DNA of 64,000 nucleotides from Echinimonas agarilytica (GTDB taxonomy: Bacteria > Pseudomonadota > Gammaproteobacteria > Enterobacterales > Neiellaceae), in NCBI RefSeq assembly GCF_023703465.1, contig NZ_JAMQGP010000007.1:124001-188000 (forward strand), written 5' to 3'. The notes under the pieces are model-generated. The model was not told where the DNA came from, searched no databases, and was given only the letters and a program-made list of their open reading frames with translations. Made by a program: the position numbers and the translations under genes. Position 1 is the stretch's first letter; each line of letters starts with the position of its first letter. Shown here one piece after another: positions 19,045 through 29,049 of the stretch.

Positions 19045-19611
19045 CTATGCGCGACTTTGGAATTTTCGATCTTCGGTATTTACTTTAATCCGCTCACCCG
19101 TGCTAATGTATTCAGGCACCTGAACAATAAGGCCTGTTGAAAGGGTTGCGGGTTTAGTCCGCGATGTGGCTGAAGCGCCTTTAATTGAAGGGTCTGTTTC
19201 AACCACTTCAAGTTCAACACTCATGGGTAACTCTATCGACACCGGCGCCTCATCTACAAGCATTACGAGAATGCCATCAGTGTCTTCATTGATGAACAAC
19301 ACTTCATCGGCAATGTTCTCTTTGTTGAGGTGATAAGGGGTATAGTCTTCTTTGTCCATAAAGACATACTCTTCACCATCGATGTAAGAAAATGTGGCGG
19401 CACGTTTAGCAACATCGGCAAAATCGAGCATATCTGAATCTTTAAAAGATTCATCAAACTTTGCCCCACTGACCAAATCGTACATGCGCATGCGGTAAAT
19501 GCTACCGCCTGCTCGGCCCTGAGGTACCGAGCGTTCGATATCTCTCACGATGCAACTTTTACCCTGAAATATAATGCTTTGATTTTTTTTTATTTCGCTC
19601 GCCTTTGGCAT
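19045..19611 (-). CDS. efpL: Elongation factor P-like protein EfpL (YeiP)
   Basis: A 188-residue three-domain (KOW-like, OB, OB) translation factor. EfpL helps ribosomes stalled on proline and other difficult motifs. The tip loop reads [12 protein letters not shown] with Arg33 where canonical EF-P has a modified lysine, the signature of the EfpL/YeiP subfamily. The rest ([41 protein letters not shown]) follows EF-P architecture at full length. No EpmA/EpmB genes are nearby and none are needed for this subfamily. It is transcribed alone. Confidence 0.93.
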   Translation of the reverse strand: MPKASEIKKNQSIIFQGKSCIVRDIERSVPQGRAGGSIYRMRMYDLVSGAKFDESFKDSDMLDFADVAKRAATFSYIDGEEYVFMDKEDYTPYHLNKENIADEVLFINEDTDGILVMLVDEAPVSIELPMSVELEVVETDPSIKGASATSRTKPATLSTGLIVQVPEYISTGERIKVNTEDRKFQSRA

Positions 19612-20033
19612 GGTCTAATCCTGTAGTTTATTTGCCCAACACCACTGATTTAAAAACACTCAGCGGGATTACAAACGGCTCCATTGGTGAAGCCCAACAT
19701 TGGTTTATGCGGCAATGATATTGGTTATTCAATATGAGTACCACCCTGCCCGACTTAGCTAGCACTATTTTTATTGGCTTTTAAGGTATCTCACAACCCC
19801 CATTAAAAGTGAAAAAACCGAGCCAATGGGCCTAGTTAAGCATGAGTTGTAGCGGTTTAACTTAAAGAGCCTTTGGTAAGACCCCAGAACTCTACACTCT
19901 TTCAAGCTTCTGAAAGTACTGCTTTTCATATTCATTTCAAAACTGTCCAGTATATGGCTCTTCATTAATTGTGCTGGGTAGGCGCTCAACCTAACCCTCC
20001 AAAATGAAACTTGATGGAGTTCTTGTGCTGGAT
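19612..20033. other. Intergenic stretch, no gene recognised
   Basis: Upstream of efpL and downstream of the siderophore-type receptor. It contains the efpL promoter region and no convincing coding frame. Confidence 0.4.
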
Positions 20034-20057
20034 ACACTCCGGCTATGGCCGGAGTGT
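20034..20057. terminator. GC-rich hairpin downstream of the siderophore-type receptor
   Basis: A 9-bp stem ACACTCCGG/CCGGAGTGT with a 6-nt loop, 31 nt past the receptor stop. There is no strong T-run on the minus strand, so it may be a terminator or an mRNA-stabilising end. Confidence 0.55.
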
Positions 20058-20088
20058 TTGGGCTAGTTAAACTCGATCTACACGAACA

Positions 20089-22224
20089 CTAGAATGAGTA
20101 CTTCACACTGGCCTTCGCTGAACGCGGAGCGCCCGGCATTGTCCAAGCTTCAAAATATGAATTTGAGTAATATTCTTCACCTAACAAGTTATCAATATTT
20201 AAGTTTAATTCGATATTGTCAGACAGCGATACATTGGCAAATAAGTTGACTAAGGTATAGCTAGGTAAGTCAAAATCTTGTTCAAGGAAATCACCCAATT
20301 GCGTGCCAACATATTGAACAACAAAACCACCGTTACCTTTATACGCGCCATATTCTGCAAAATGACGAAGCATGATGTTGCCACTGTGCTCCGGCACGTT
20401 ACCTAAACGCGCGCCTTCAGGAATTACATACCAATCCCAAAGTGTAATTTCTTTTGAGTTTTGTGCATCAGTAAAAGCATAAGACATTGAAATGACAGTC
20501 TCTGGCGTTAGATCATACGACATATCTAACTCAACGCCCTCGCTTTCTGCTTCGCCTATCGCTTCAGTTGTGCCGTCACCATTCGGGCTGCTTGCCAAGA
20601 TATTCTTTTTTTCAGTGGTGAATATAGCTGCTGAACCACTGAAGCCTAGATCAGACAAATCCCACTTCACCCCAATTTCATATGACTTACTTTCTTCAGG
20701 ATCGTGACCATTGCCATCTGCACTAACACCTGAATTAGGGCGTGCTCCTTCAGAATAGCTAGCGTAAAGGCGAGCATCATCAGACAAAGAGTAAACTAAA
20801 CCAAAGCGTGGATTAACATAGGAGTTTGACGTGCTCGTTTTACGATTGTTGTCTAACCGGTAAGTGATGTCTTGCTCGAAATGGTCATAGCGAACACCAA
20901 ACATGGCTTTCCAATTACTCGAAAGGTCTATTTGATCTTGTATATAAACGCCTTGCCCGCTTTGTTCTTCTACGTCAGACGTATTCTGCTTCATGCTTGG
21001 CAAGGTACTGCGGTAAACAGGGTTATCAAAGTCGATAGCATAAGCGTCTGCACCATCACCTTCTTCGCCTGAGTGGCGGTAACGCAATATTAAACGGTCT
21101 AGTTCGTATTCGTAAGCATCAGCACCAATCAATAGGTTGTGTGTTAAACCAAATAGCTCGGTAGAGCCACTAAATTCTAAACGCCCTGAAAGATCTTCAG
21201 CATCAAAATCGCGGTAGCGACGTTGACGAACCACATAGTTTTCGTCTGGATCGTACCAACGAGCCTCAGTGACACTCCCTTCAAAAGATGAATCGCGGTA
21301 GCTAAGCCCTGCGTTAAAGAACCAATCGTTGGACAAGTCGTGTTGAAGTTGCAATTGATGACCAATTGCTTCTATTTCTACCGGGCCATCAGCAGGTTCA
21401 CCATAAAAGTTAGAATCTGAAAATGGTTTATCTTTGACATAGACCACGCCACGATCCATGTCCGCTTCTTGATCTAGGTATTCAAGCTCATAACTTAGTA
21501 CCGTGTCAGTATTCACTCGATACAAAAAAGAAGGAGTCAACACAGCCTTTTTCTTTTCAACCGTATCGCGGTAACTTTCCGCATCTTCGTATGCTCCATT
21601 CACACGAAATGCAAAGTCTTCTGACAGTGCGTTCGTATAATCGCCTTCTGCTCGGTAAGTGTTAAAGCTTCCCCCAGTAAGCTTAATATATCCATCTTGG
21701 TTAAACTGCGGTTTCTTGGTGGTTATATTGACCGTACCACCGGGCTCTCCTCTGCCATAAAGTGCCGAGCTTGGGCCTTTAAGAACTTCAATTAATTCTA
21801 CGTTTGAAACATCACGATTGCCGCTAAATCCTCTACCCGCACTGAAGCCATTGACTAAGTAAGCCGAAGGTAAGTTTTCATCGCCGGCAAAGCCACGGAT
21901 TGCAAACATATCCCAAAGGCCACCAAAGTCATTCTGTCGAGTGACGCTGCTAACAAGTGCCAGTGAATCTTGTAGTGTGGTTGTGCCTGTTAATTCAAGC
22001 GTTTCAAAATCTACCGTTGCCACGGATTGCGGCAGATCGATCGCTTTTACATTTCCACGATAAGCTTGACGAAGGTTCGTGACCTCAATGACTTCTACGT
22101 CATCTTTGGCTGATGTTTCTTTATCTGCAGCATAGGTAACTGCAGGAGCAGACAAAGCGGCCGCAATGCACAGACTTAATAGCTTTATCGGTCGTTTGTT
22201 TGTATGGCATTTCATGTTGTTCAT
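20089..22224 (-). CDS. TonB-dependent siderophore-type receptor
   Basis: An outer-membrane receptor of about 711 residues. ATG 22224 (or 22215, nine nt later) gives a good signal peptide ending TYAADK; the longer frame would overlap the upstream gene. The plug contains VEVIEVTNLRQAYRG, a TonB-box-like start, then DLPQSVATVDFETLELTGTTTLQDSLALV, MFAIRGF and VEVLKGPSSALYGRGEPGGTVNITTKKP, the wording of the siderophore receptor group. The barrel ends with a C-terminal SVKYSF. It is the last gene of an apparent four-gene operon with an ABC-2 exporter, an uncommon partner. Iron-chelate uptake is the family default; context could mean another ligand. Confidence 0.9.
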   Translation of the reverse strand: MNNMKCHTNKRPIKLLSLCIAAALSAPAVTYAADKETSAKDDVEVIEVTNLRQAYRGNVKAIDLPQSVATVDFETLELTGTTTLQDSLALVSSVTRQNDFGGLWDMFAIRGFAGDENLPSAYLVNGFSAGRGFSGNRDVSNVELIEVLKGPSSALYGRGEPGGTVNITTKKPQFNQDGYIKLTGGSFNTYRAEGDYTNALSEDFAFRVNGAYEDAESYRDTVEKKKAVLTPSFLYRVNTDTVLSYELEYLDQEADMDRGVVYVKDKPFSDSNFYGEPADGPVEIEAIGHQLQLQHDLSNDWFFNAGLSYRDSSFEGSVTEARWYDPDENYVVRQRRYRDFDAEDLSGRLEFSGSTELFGLTHNLLIGADAYEYELDRLILRYRHSGEEGDGADAYAIDFDNPVYRSTLPSMKQNTSDVEEQSGQGVYIQDQIDLSSNWKAMFGVRYDHFEQDITYRLDNNRKTSTSNSYVNPRFGLVYSLSDDARLYASYSEGARPNSGVSADGNGHDPEESKSYEIGVKWDLSDLGFSGSAAIFTTEKKNILASSPNGDGTTEAIGEAESEGVELDMSYDLTPETVISMSYAFTDAQNSKEITLWDWYVIPEGARLGNVPEHSGNIMLRHFAEYGAYKGNGGFVVQYVGTQLGDFLEQDFDLPSYTLVNLFANVSLSDNIELNLNIDNLLGEEYYSNSYFEAWTMPGAPRSAKASVKYSF

Positions 22225-22255
22225 TTTCCGTATATTTTTATGTATGTGTGTGTTT

Positions 22256-23522
22256 TCAAAAGTTAGAAAATTGCGGTAGCTCAGACATTTCATCTAAGTC
22301 AAAATCCGATTCGGTAAACAGTAATGGGTAATAGAACAGGCGTAACGCTTGATGATAGTCTCGCACTTTTTGCTCATATCGCATCGCCGCAAGCGTATCC
22401 GTTTCGGCAATGGACGACATTAGTCTTTGAGTCAGCATGGGTGGCGAAACGAAAGCGAACAGGCCAGCTAACCTATCTTTTTCAAGCGTAGCTGAGCGGT
22501 AAGCCTGTGATAGTGAGTTCGCCTTTTGGTCGCCAACTTGTTGAAAGGCGTAGTACCATTTCCATTCAAATTGAGAGCTCATTTCGGTGTTATCTTTCCA
22601 TTGAGGATGAACCTTCAAAAACTCATCCCATGTTGCAGCGAATGGCAGATCCCAAGCATCGTTAACCGCTTCACGTTGGGTTAATACGATGTCACCTCCA
22701 CTTGGGCTGTGAACCATTTCGTCAATTGCCAGGTCACTCACTACCGGCACAAGCACTGTTACAACGAGCCAAATGGAAAGTAACACTGACGCAATTTGAG
22801 CAGAGCTTTGCTTTATCGCTAATTTGCTTGCCGAAAATACGAAAGCTAACAGCGCCCAAAATATCAGGTGTCCAATCACCACGAGTACTATTTGAGACAT
22901 CGAAACCAGCGATACCTGAGTGATTAAGGCGCTGATAATTAAAGGAATCAGCAGCGCGACACCTAATGTAGAACACAAAATGAATGCTCTGGCTATCCAC
23001 AAACTCTGCTGTCGCCCAGCGGTGGTCACAAGTAAGTCATAACGACCCGCTTCTCGTTCAGCAGAACGCAGATCATGGAGAAGAAAAATGACAAACAGAG
23101 GCATTAATACGCTCACAAGGAAAGCGAAATCAAACCGCCCCAAGAATGACAACTCTGGATTTCCAGCATCCGTTTCATATATTTGCCCTTCGATTGCCAA
23201 CATTCGAACTCGATGTTTCCACGGGTAAATATCACGCTGCCCCATCGCGGAAAAAGCGAACGCCGATGGTGTTGAATAGGTTAAATGAAAACTATAGTAA
23301 GCCGCGCTGCCGTAATCAGATTGCTTAGCAAGTACACTTTGCCGATCAATACTGTCTTTTTCTAGCAGGCTTTCAATGGTCGTTATTTGGTGACTTGACT
23401 CGTTAATGCCAGACCAAACAGCGAACACAGATAACAAAAAAAGCAATGCAAAAAAGTGCAATTAAGTGGCGCTGTTTAGAAAAAAACTTAGCTTCTCGAG
23501 CCACATTGGCAACAAACCTCAT
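22256..23522 (-). CDS. ABC-2 type permease (DUF3526 group), frameshifted near its 5' end
   Basis: Second permease of the exporter. The natural start is ATG 23522, overlapping the previous stop as ATGA, and gives MRFVANVAREAKFFSKQRHL, the usual cytoplasmic lead-in. That frame closes after 38 codons, and the rest of the protein (LFLLSVFAVWSGINESS... to the end, ~400 residues) continues in another frame entered across two homopolymers (T6 and T7, around 23436-23455). The long frame has no ATG start of its own, only TTG directly after a stop. Six hydrophobic segments and a large extracytoplasmic loop between the first two fit DUF3526. It is a real frameshift, a sequencing error or slippage; the bases alone cannot decide. 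Confidence 0.78.
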
Positions 23523-24955
23523 TCGCGAATCCTCCGTATTGCAAACTTCAACAAAAGTCCGATTCCAACAGCCCAAAACAGCAACTGAAATACGTGAGGT
23601 AAACTCCGAGTTAAGCGCTCTACAGCTGTATCTGGTTTGAATGAAAATGAGGATAAGACCTGCCAGTTTGTTGCATCAATTCGTGCGGCTTTGTTATCAG
23701 CTTCACTATTGCTGCGATTCATATCCGTTTGATAGTTAAGAATGTCTCGATGGGCTTTATTAAGCGATTGAACAAAGTCAAACCTAAGGTCTTCAGCTTC
23801 ACGCAGAAATCTATGGTGTGTTTCTAGGCTTGTACCTGAAATTGTCATCGAAAAAGAACGTATGGCTGTTGTTGGAGTTAGCCAACCAAATTCACGAGAG
23901 ATTTGCGCTTGAGTTAACTCTTCTTGCATCCGCTTTTCTGCAAATACGTTGAGTACATCCGTTAATTTTTTTTCCGAATATTGTGCAACCGCGCCACGGA
24001 AATTAACCGGCAAGTCGTCTATGTTGTCGACTTGGTACTTTGTGAATAGATTTTTCTTGAGCTGTTCAAATGCAGGATCTGCCGCATCATGCCCATCACC
24101 TAACTTTCGCAATTCTGCTAGGACGGCAAAATCCGCTTCTAGTTTGCCGGGTGCAGGTGAGATGGCTGCAGCACTGGAGCTACCGATACGCGGCACTAAA
24201 ATGCAAAACAATATCCACAAGCCCAATAAGATTGCAAAACTTGCACTGTTCTTAGAGCTCAACGTCGACACCGCTAAAACAATGCCGCACCAAATTAAAA
24301 TATAAAGAAAATAGCCTCCCACAAAGCCACTGGTCACCAGTATTGACTCGCCTTGTAGCATTGCCCATATCGCAGCGATGATTAAGGGTAATAGCATCAA
24401 TACTGCACTACCGATTAATGCAGCGTATTTGCCCAATAAAAGGTGCCATACATTGACTCCTTGAGTGATCATTATATTAATGGTGCCGGCTTCTTTTTCT
24501 CGGGTGACACTGGCATACCCAATCAAAATAATGAAAAGTGGAACGAGCACTTGCAATAAAAAGCTAGGCGTTAAACGACTAAAACGAGTCATGCCCGAAG
24601 CTTGGCGCTGATCCGCAAACATCGCGCTGTTTTGCCTGTGCCCTTCTAAAAAAATAGAAGTGCCCGTATAAGGATCAACACCTGGGTCGATAATGCTCAG
24701 AGGCGATGGAGTGCGAAACACGTAATGGCCGTAATGCACCATACGGTGGGGGTGTCGGTCAGGTTGGTCTAAAAACTGAGATTCAGAAGCCTGCTGAAGG
24801 TGCTCACGTTCATGCGCCGTATGCTGCATACTCACTGAATTCACCATCGCAGCGACAACGGTGAGCAAAGTACCCATTATAATTATAGTGGCCGCAAGTT
24901 TAGTCCTGTGCCAATAGCGCCATTCATCGCGCATTATTTGATGGATGACATTCAT
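23519..24955 (-). CDS. ABC-2 type permease (DUF3526 group)
   Basis: A 478-residue inner-membrane permease: N-terminal MRDEWRYWHRTKLAATIIIMGTLLTVVAA, a large periplasmic loop with many His and Arg (about 30-130), then a bundle of five hydrophobic segments beginning VLVPLFIILIGYASVTREKEAGTINIM, a string typical of ABC-2 exporters. Its start overlaps the ATPase stop by 4 nt and its stop overlaps the next permease start by 4 nt, showing translational coupling. With the ATPase it should form an exporter of the NosFY-like type. The substrate is unknown. Confidence 0.88.
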   Translation of the reverse strand: MNVIHQIMRDEWRYWHRTKLAATIIIMGTLLTVVAAMVNSVSMQHTAHEREHLQQASESQFLDQPDRHPHRMVHYGHYVFRTPSPLSIIDPGVDPYTGTSIFLEGHRQNSAMFADQRQASGMTRFSRLTPSFLLQVLVPLFIILIGYASVTREKEAGTINIMITQGVNVWHLLLGKYAALIGSAVLMLLPLIIAAIWAMLQGESILVTSGFVGGYFLYILIWCGIVLAVSTLSSKNSASFAILLGLWILFCILVPRIGSSSAAAISPAPGKLEADFAVLAELRKLGDGHDAADPAFEQLKKNLFTKYQVDNIDDLPVNFRGAVAQYSEKKLTDVLNVFAEKRMQEELTQAQISREFGWLTPTTAIRSFSMTISGTSLETHHRFLREAEDLRFDFVQSLNKAHRDILNYQTDMNRSNSEADNKAARIDATNWQVLSSFSFKPDTAVERLTRSLPHVFQLLFWAVGIGLLLKFAIRRIRE

Positions 24956-25674
24956 CGTTTGTGTCTCGCGGAAAAGGCAGAGTGGACTTCCTCTGTGTCA
25001 ATATTTGACTGCTCACCTCGTTCGAACATGCCGACAATTTTTCCGTTGTCTAACAAGCCAATTCGATGGGCAACCTGACACGCGCCGTAAACATCATGAG
25101 TGACCATGAAAACAGTCGTACCTTCAGCTGCTAACGCAGTAATAAGCTGATTGAATTCATCGATTGCATTTGGGTCTAGGCCTGAAGTTGGCTCATCGAG
25201 AAACAAGATAGGTGCATCGCGCAGCAGTGCCAGTGCGATCGCTGTTTTTTGGCGCATTCCTTTCGAGTAATTTGACATAGGTTGATGCCACGCTTTTTCT
25301 TGCAGCGCAACACGGCTAAACGCTTGTCTTATTTCAGAATCTGATCGTGCGACATTGGCTAGAGATAAAAAGTATTTTATATTTTCTTGTCCGGTTAAAT
25401 GCCCATATAGCATGACCGACTCAGGTAAATAAGCGACTTTTCGACGAATATTATCAATAGCTTTATTAACTGACAGCCCCTGTACAGAGGCATTACCGCT
25501 TGCGGGAGACACTGTGCCTAGCAATGTTTTTAACGTTGTTGATTTTCCCGCACCGTTACCACCGAGCAATGCAAACACCTCCCCTTCACCAACGCAAAAA
25601 CTGACATCATCTAGCACTGTCTGATTGTTAAAGCGAACACATAATGACGAGGCCACAATTACGTCTTTTTTCAT
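24952..25674 (-). CDS. ABC transporter ATP-binding protein
   Basis: A 240-residue ATPase with Walker A GGNGAGKST (38-46), Q-loop region LPESVMLYGHLTG, signature YSKGMRQK, Walker B ILFLDEPTSGLD and switch histidine MVTHD. It resembles CcmA/NosF-type subunits of ABC-2 exporters. It is first in a run ATPase-permease-permease-TonB receptor with 4-nt overlaps and a 31-nt gap before the receptor. The promoter should lie in 25675-25819, which is A/T-rich and holds no gene. Confidence 0.93.
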   Translation of the reverse strand: MKKDVIVASSLCVRFNNQTVLDDVSFCVGEGEVFALLGGNGAGKSTTLKTLLGTVSPASGNASVQGLSVNKAIDNIRRKVAYLPESVMLYGHLTGQENIKYFLSLANVARSDSEIRQAFSRVALQEKAWHQPMSNYSKGMRQKTAIALALLRDAPILFLDEPTSGLDPNAIDEFNQLITALAAEGTTVFMVTHDVYGACQVAHRIGLLDNGKIVGMFERGEQSNIDTEEVHSAFSARHKR

Positions 25675-25819
25675 TTATTACTTCTTAGTTATCAATCCAT
25701 TAAAACCAAACTGGTTCATTTAGATTTATATTACACCCTAAATATTGCGCAATGTTACAACATAACAATACATGTGTGAAACGGTATTAGCGTTCTGGTA
25801 TATTTTCAGTTAAAGAAGT

Positions 25820-26287
25820 TCACCGCCCCGAAACGGCTTGAGCCATAGTCAGCAACGCACAACTGGCGATGCAACTGATCATTCTAATGTGGTTAAAACG
25901 TGTCCAGCGCAGCACGTAAAATTGCCATATTTCAACCAAAGATGAATCATCTAAGGCACCAACTTTGAGTTGGTTATTGAGTGGCACGTTGCCAAATACA
26001 GTCACTCCGAGCATTCCCACCACATAAATTACGGCAGCAATACTCAACATCATCGACTGTTCATTCTGCCAGTTGATCACAGACCAAATAAACAACCCCG
26101 AAAACCAAATTGTTGAGCAGAAAAAAATGGGGAGGAACAAAGTAGTCACAATGACATCGTTAATCTTGTTCATGGCTTTCGCCGCTTCCAACGGCGGTAA
26201 TTCGGCGAGGGATTTCATGATGAAAATGGAAAACGCGAAATAGGTCCCAGCCATCAGTCCGGTTATAACCACAAGCAGTACCATCAT
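25820..26287 (-). CDS. DUF1772 membrane protein (anthrone oxygenase-like)
   Basis: A 155-residue protein with four predicted membrane segments, matching DUF1772: N-terminal GLMAGTYFAFSIFIMKSL, a central AAKAMNKINDVIVTTLFLPIFF and C-terminal NVPLNNQLKVG followed by WTRFNHIRM. Fungal relatives are anthrone oxygenases; bacterial members have no assigned role. It lies 17 nt after the NmrA-family gene, so both are probably one transcript controlled by the divergent AraC regulator. Confidence 0.85.
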   Translation of the reverse strand: MMVLLVVITGLMAGTYFAFSIFIMKSLAELPPLEAAKAMNKINDVIVTTLFLPIFFCSTIWFSGLFIWSVINWQNEQSMMLSIAAVIYVVGMLGVTVFGNVPLNNQLKVGALDDSSLVEIWQFYVLRWTRFNHIRMISCIASCALLTMAQAVSGR

Positions 26288-26304
26288 AATTGAATTCCTT
26301 TGCG

Positions 26305-27150
26305 CTATTTTAACTGGAGTGCTTCGCGCGCTAACCAGACCCCAGTCGGAAGCGTGGTTTCAACATATTGCAGAAAACTTTTAGCCGGTCGGCCAAGGAT
26401 CTGCTCTACGGTATGAGTGGTGTTTTCGTTACGACCGTCCAGTACATTGACAAATAATTCGTTGATTAACCAAGCAAGGTCATCGGGTAAGCCCTGCGCT
26501 ACTGCAACAGTTAAATACTGATCGATATCAGTTGATTGAAAATCAATGTGGCGGTGGGTTGCCTTCGCAATAGCATTGACACAAGTATCAAAAGTCAATA
26601 ACTCTGGTCCAGTAACCTCCAACAACTGATTTCTAAGGTCATCGCAAGTCAATGCAGCCACTGCAACATCTGCAATATCATTGACATCGATGAATGGTTC
26701 TTCAGCCCGAGTCTCGGGCAGCAATAGTTGCCCAGCTTGAATACCATCTAACATGAAGCTTTCGCTGAAGTTTTGCATAAACCAGCTTGCTCGAACCACA
26801 TTCCATTGCAGCCCGCTATTAATTACGACATCTTCGGCTCGACGAGCCCCTTCTTCTCCGCGCCCAGACAACAGCACGATGTGCTTGACGCCTAACGACT
26901 TGGCCAAATCTACAAATGCGCAGATGTCAGATGCAGCGTGCGGCAAAGCAAGATCCGGATAGTACGTTACGTATACACGGCTGACTCCTTTTAGCGCCGC
27001 AGACCAACTGTCTCTATCGGTCCAGTCAAAGACGTACTCACTTGCTCTAGATAAACCTCTAGTCGCGTAACCTTGTGCCGCCAGTGTCGCCAAAACTCGG
27101 GCTCCGGTTTTGCCGGTAGACCCCACAATTGCTGTTATTTCACTGTTCAT
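26305..27150 (-). CDS. NmrA-family NAD(P)-binding protein
   Basis: A 281-residue Rossmann protein of the atypical short-chain dehydrogenase NmrA/azoreductase group. The N-terminal nucleotide site is IVGSTGKTGARVLATL (8-23), followed by VYVTYYPDL, HIVLLSGRGEEGAR, VRASWFMQNFSESFMLDGI and PFIDVNDIADVAVAAL. The catalytic Tyr-x3-Lys of classical dehydrogenases is absent, as usual here. It may be a redox sensor or quinone/azo reductase. It is paired with the DUF1772 gene and divergent from an AraC regulator, a layout common in stress-inducible pairs. Confidence 0.85.
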   Translation of the reverse strand: MNSEITAIVGSTGKTGARVLATLAAQGYATRGLSRASEYVFDWTDRDSWSAALKGVSRVYVTYYPDLALPHAASDICAFVDLAKSLGVKHIVLLSGRGEEGARRAEDVVINSGLQWNVVRASWFMQNFSESFMLDGIQAGQLLLPETRAEEPFIDVNDIADVAVAALTCDDLRNQLLEVTGPELLTFDTCVNAIAKATHRHIDFQSTDIDQYLTVAVAQGLPDDLAWLINELFVNVLDGRNENTTHTVEQILGRPAKSFLQYVETTLPTGVWLAREALQLK

Positions 27151-27293
27151 CGCCTACCCCTTAGTTTTTGCCTGATGAGAACTAAATGTCTGATTGAATC
27201 AGGTAATGGTTAGCAGTGTACAGCGACAAATTTTGATATTTAATGCTTATATATCTATAGTTTTTTGCAGTTCGTCTAATCCAAACGAGTGTT

Positions 27294-28268
27294 ATGACGC
27301 CAGAAAATCATCAACGAAGCATTCCGAAATCGACCGATGTACTGGGTGAAACCCTGTATTCACTTCGTCTCAATGGCATTGTTTATGCAAAATCTGAGCT
27401 GACAGCGCCTTGGGGTATCGATATGCCACCAATGGCCGGCAAGATGATGTTTCATATCGTAACCCAAGGCCGCTGCTACTTAAGATTGACAGATCATCCC
27501 CTTATCGAGCTTCTACCAGGAGATTTAGCCTTATTACCAAAGGGCGAAGGCCATTGCTTTTACTCCGAACCGTCAACAGCCTGTGAATCGTTTTTTGATC
27601 TCCCAGTGAAAAAACTGTCTGAACGATTTGAATTAATCCATTACGGCGGCGGAGGCAAAACAACGTTACTCACCTGCGGAGTGCTTAGTTTCGATCACGT
27701 GGCAGGGCAAAAACTCATATCGCAGCTCCCTTCTGTCATTCATATGGGCAATGAAAATGGTCAATTACCAAAGTCTTTACAACCCCTATTACAGCTGATG
27801 GCTGAAGAGATCGTCTCACTCAAAACAGGAGGGGAAACTGTGACGGCAAACTTAGCCGATATTATCGTCATTAAGGCCATACGTCATTGGATCGAGCAAT
27901 CTCCAAGCGCAAGTCACGGCTGGTTAGCTGGCCTCAAAGATCCAAAAATAGGTAAGGCTCTAGCCGTCATGCACACCCAACCAGAGTTCACTTGGACAAT
28001 TGATCGGTTGGCCAATAAAGCAGGAATGTCTCGTTCCGGATTTTCTGCCCGTTTTACCAACGTGATGGGGGTTTCAGCTAAACAATACCTGACCGATTGG
28101 CGAATGAACCTTGCCCGAATGAGAATTTTACAGTCTCCCATTTCGCTCATCGATCTAGCAGAAGAGCTGGGTTATAGCTCCGAAGCAGCATTCTCCAGAG
28201 CTTATAAACGCGTTTTCGGCGTTCCGCCTTTGCGCCAAAGTCATCGTGCAGTAAGAAGCGAGGATTAA
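27294..28268 (+). CDS. AraC-family transcriptional regulator
   Basis: A 324-residue regulator. The N-terminal half is a cupin-type ligand domain (PWGIDMPPMAGKMMFHIVTQGRCYLRL, LLPGDLALLPKGEGHCF), matching the cupin_6 group of AraC regulators. The C-terminal ~100 residues hold two helix-turn-helix units: FTWTIDRLANKAGMSRSGFSARF and the second ending with ISLIDLAEELGYSSEAAFSRAYKRVFGVPP. It is transcribed divergently from the NmrA-DUF1772 pair across 143 bp and is likely its regulator. Confidence 0.92.
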   Translation: MTPENHQRSIPKSTDVLGETLYSLRLNGIVYAKSELTAPWGIDMPPMAGKMMFHIVTQGRCYLRLTDHPLIELLPGDLALLPKGEGHCFYSEPSTACESFFDLPVKKLSERFELIHYGGGGKTTLLTCGVLSFDHVAGQKLISQLPSVIHMGNENGQLPKSLQPLLQLMAEEIVSLKTGGETVTANLADIIVIKAIRHWIEQSPSASHGWLAGLKDPKIGKALAVMHTQPEFTWTIDRLANKAGMSRSGFSARFTNVMGVSAKQYLTDWRMNLARMRILQSPISLIDLAEELGYSSEAAFSRAYKRVFGVPPLRQSHRAVRSED

Positions 28269-28299
28269 AGTGCCATGAACTAGCGTTGGTTTGCTTTCG

Positions 28300-28326
28300 C
28301 TACGCTCAGTTGTCAAACTGAGCGTA
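28300..28326 (+). terminator. Hairpin after the AraC gene
   Basis: An 11-bp perfect stem CTACGCTCAGT/ACTGAGCGTAG with a 6-nt loop, 31 nt past the stop. It has only a weak T-run. Confidence 0.6.
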
Positions 28327-28353
28327 GTCTGATCTTAAATACAGGATATAACC

Positions 28354-28638
28354 ATGTCAGCCAGTCGCACTAAAACCAGCTTCTATCGGCGTTTACTCCT
28401 AGCTCACTTGATTGAGCAAGGTGTCAATACCGTTCCAAAGTTAGAAGCAGAAATTGGCATCCCGCGGCGGACAGCGCAAGACACCATTAACGCCATGGCT
28501 GATTTAGATATTCAATGCGAATTTGTGGGAGCAAACAAAGATGGCTACTATCGCATCAACCATTGGGGAGCCGTTAATCCCCAATGGGTAAATCAGCAAA
28601 TCAGTCAAATAAGACAGGTGTTAGGTTACTGCGGATAA
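28354..28638 (+). CDS. Small winged-helix DNA-binding protein
   Basis: A 94-residue protein dominated by one helix-turn-helix: FYRRLLLAHLIEQGVNTVPKLEAEIGIPRRTAQDTINAMADL, then a wing-like GANKDGYYRINHWGAVNPQW and a short C-terminal helix. This matches a small conserved group of winged-helix proteins in marine gammaproteobacteria (recognised by pattern, no name known). It lies just outside the left end of the island and is probably the original neighbour of tRNA-Leu before integration. The target is unknown. Confidence 0.75.
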   Translation: MSASRTKTSFYRRLLLAHLIEQGVNTVPKLEAEIGIPRRTAQDTINAMADLDIQCEFVGANKDGYYRINHWGAVNPQWVNQQISQIRQVLGYCG

Positions 28639-29049
28639 ATGGTGGACGTTGTTGCGAGCCTGAGCTTTGATAAGACCTCATTCAACAAACACTCCTAAAC
28701 GACCTTGTCTGCGAGTTGTACCACTACACTCTTTTCAGAGATTAGTTGGAGGGAGAAAGCATTCACTATGCGCAAATCATGACCCGACCGAATGTTTTTG
28801 ACTACATTGAAGTTGATTCAGGCATCAACCTGACTTAAAGCATCACTATCTACATTTTGCGCTTCTGATCCAGTCTCTGACATCAACTCAGCACATGCAT
28901 CTTCTGTTGCAGTACAAGCATACTCATAGTGAAACGGGTACCGACAGTTGGTAGCCAGCAAGAGCATTTAATTTCGGAAAAGTATTCGGAAAATCAATTT
29001 GGAAGCGATAAATCAAATGACTAAGGTGACCTAACCAATTGATTTTAAA
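28639..29049. other. Intergenic stretch left of the island, no gene recognised
   Basis: No frame with a ribosome site or motif. If the island boundary at 29050 is right, this was the original downstream flank of tRNA-Leu. Confidence 0.4.
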
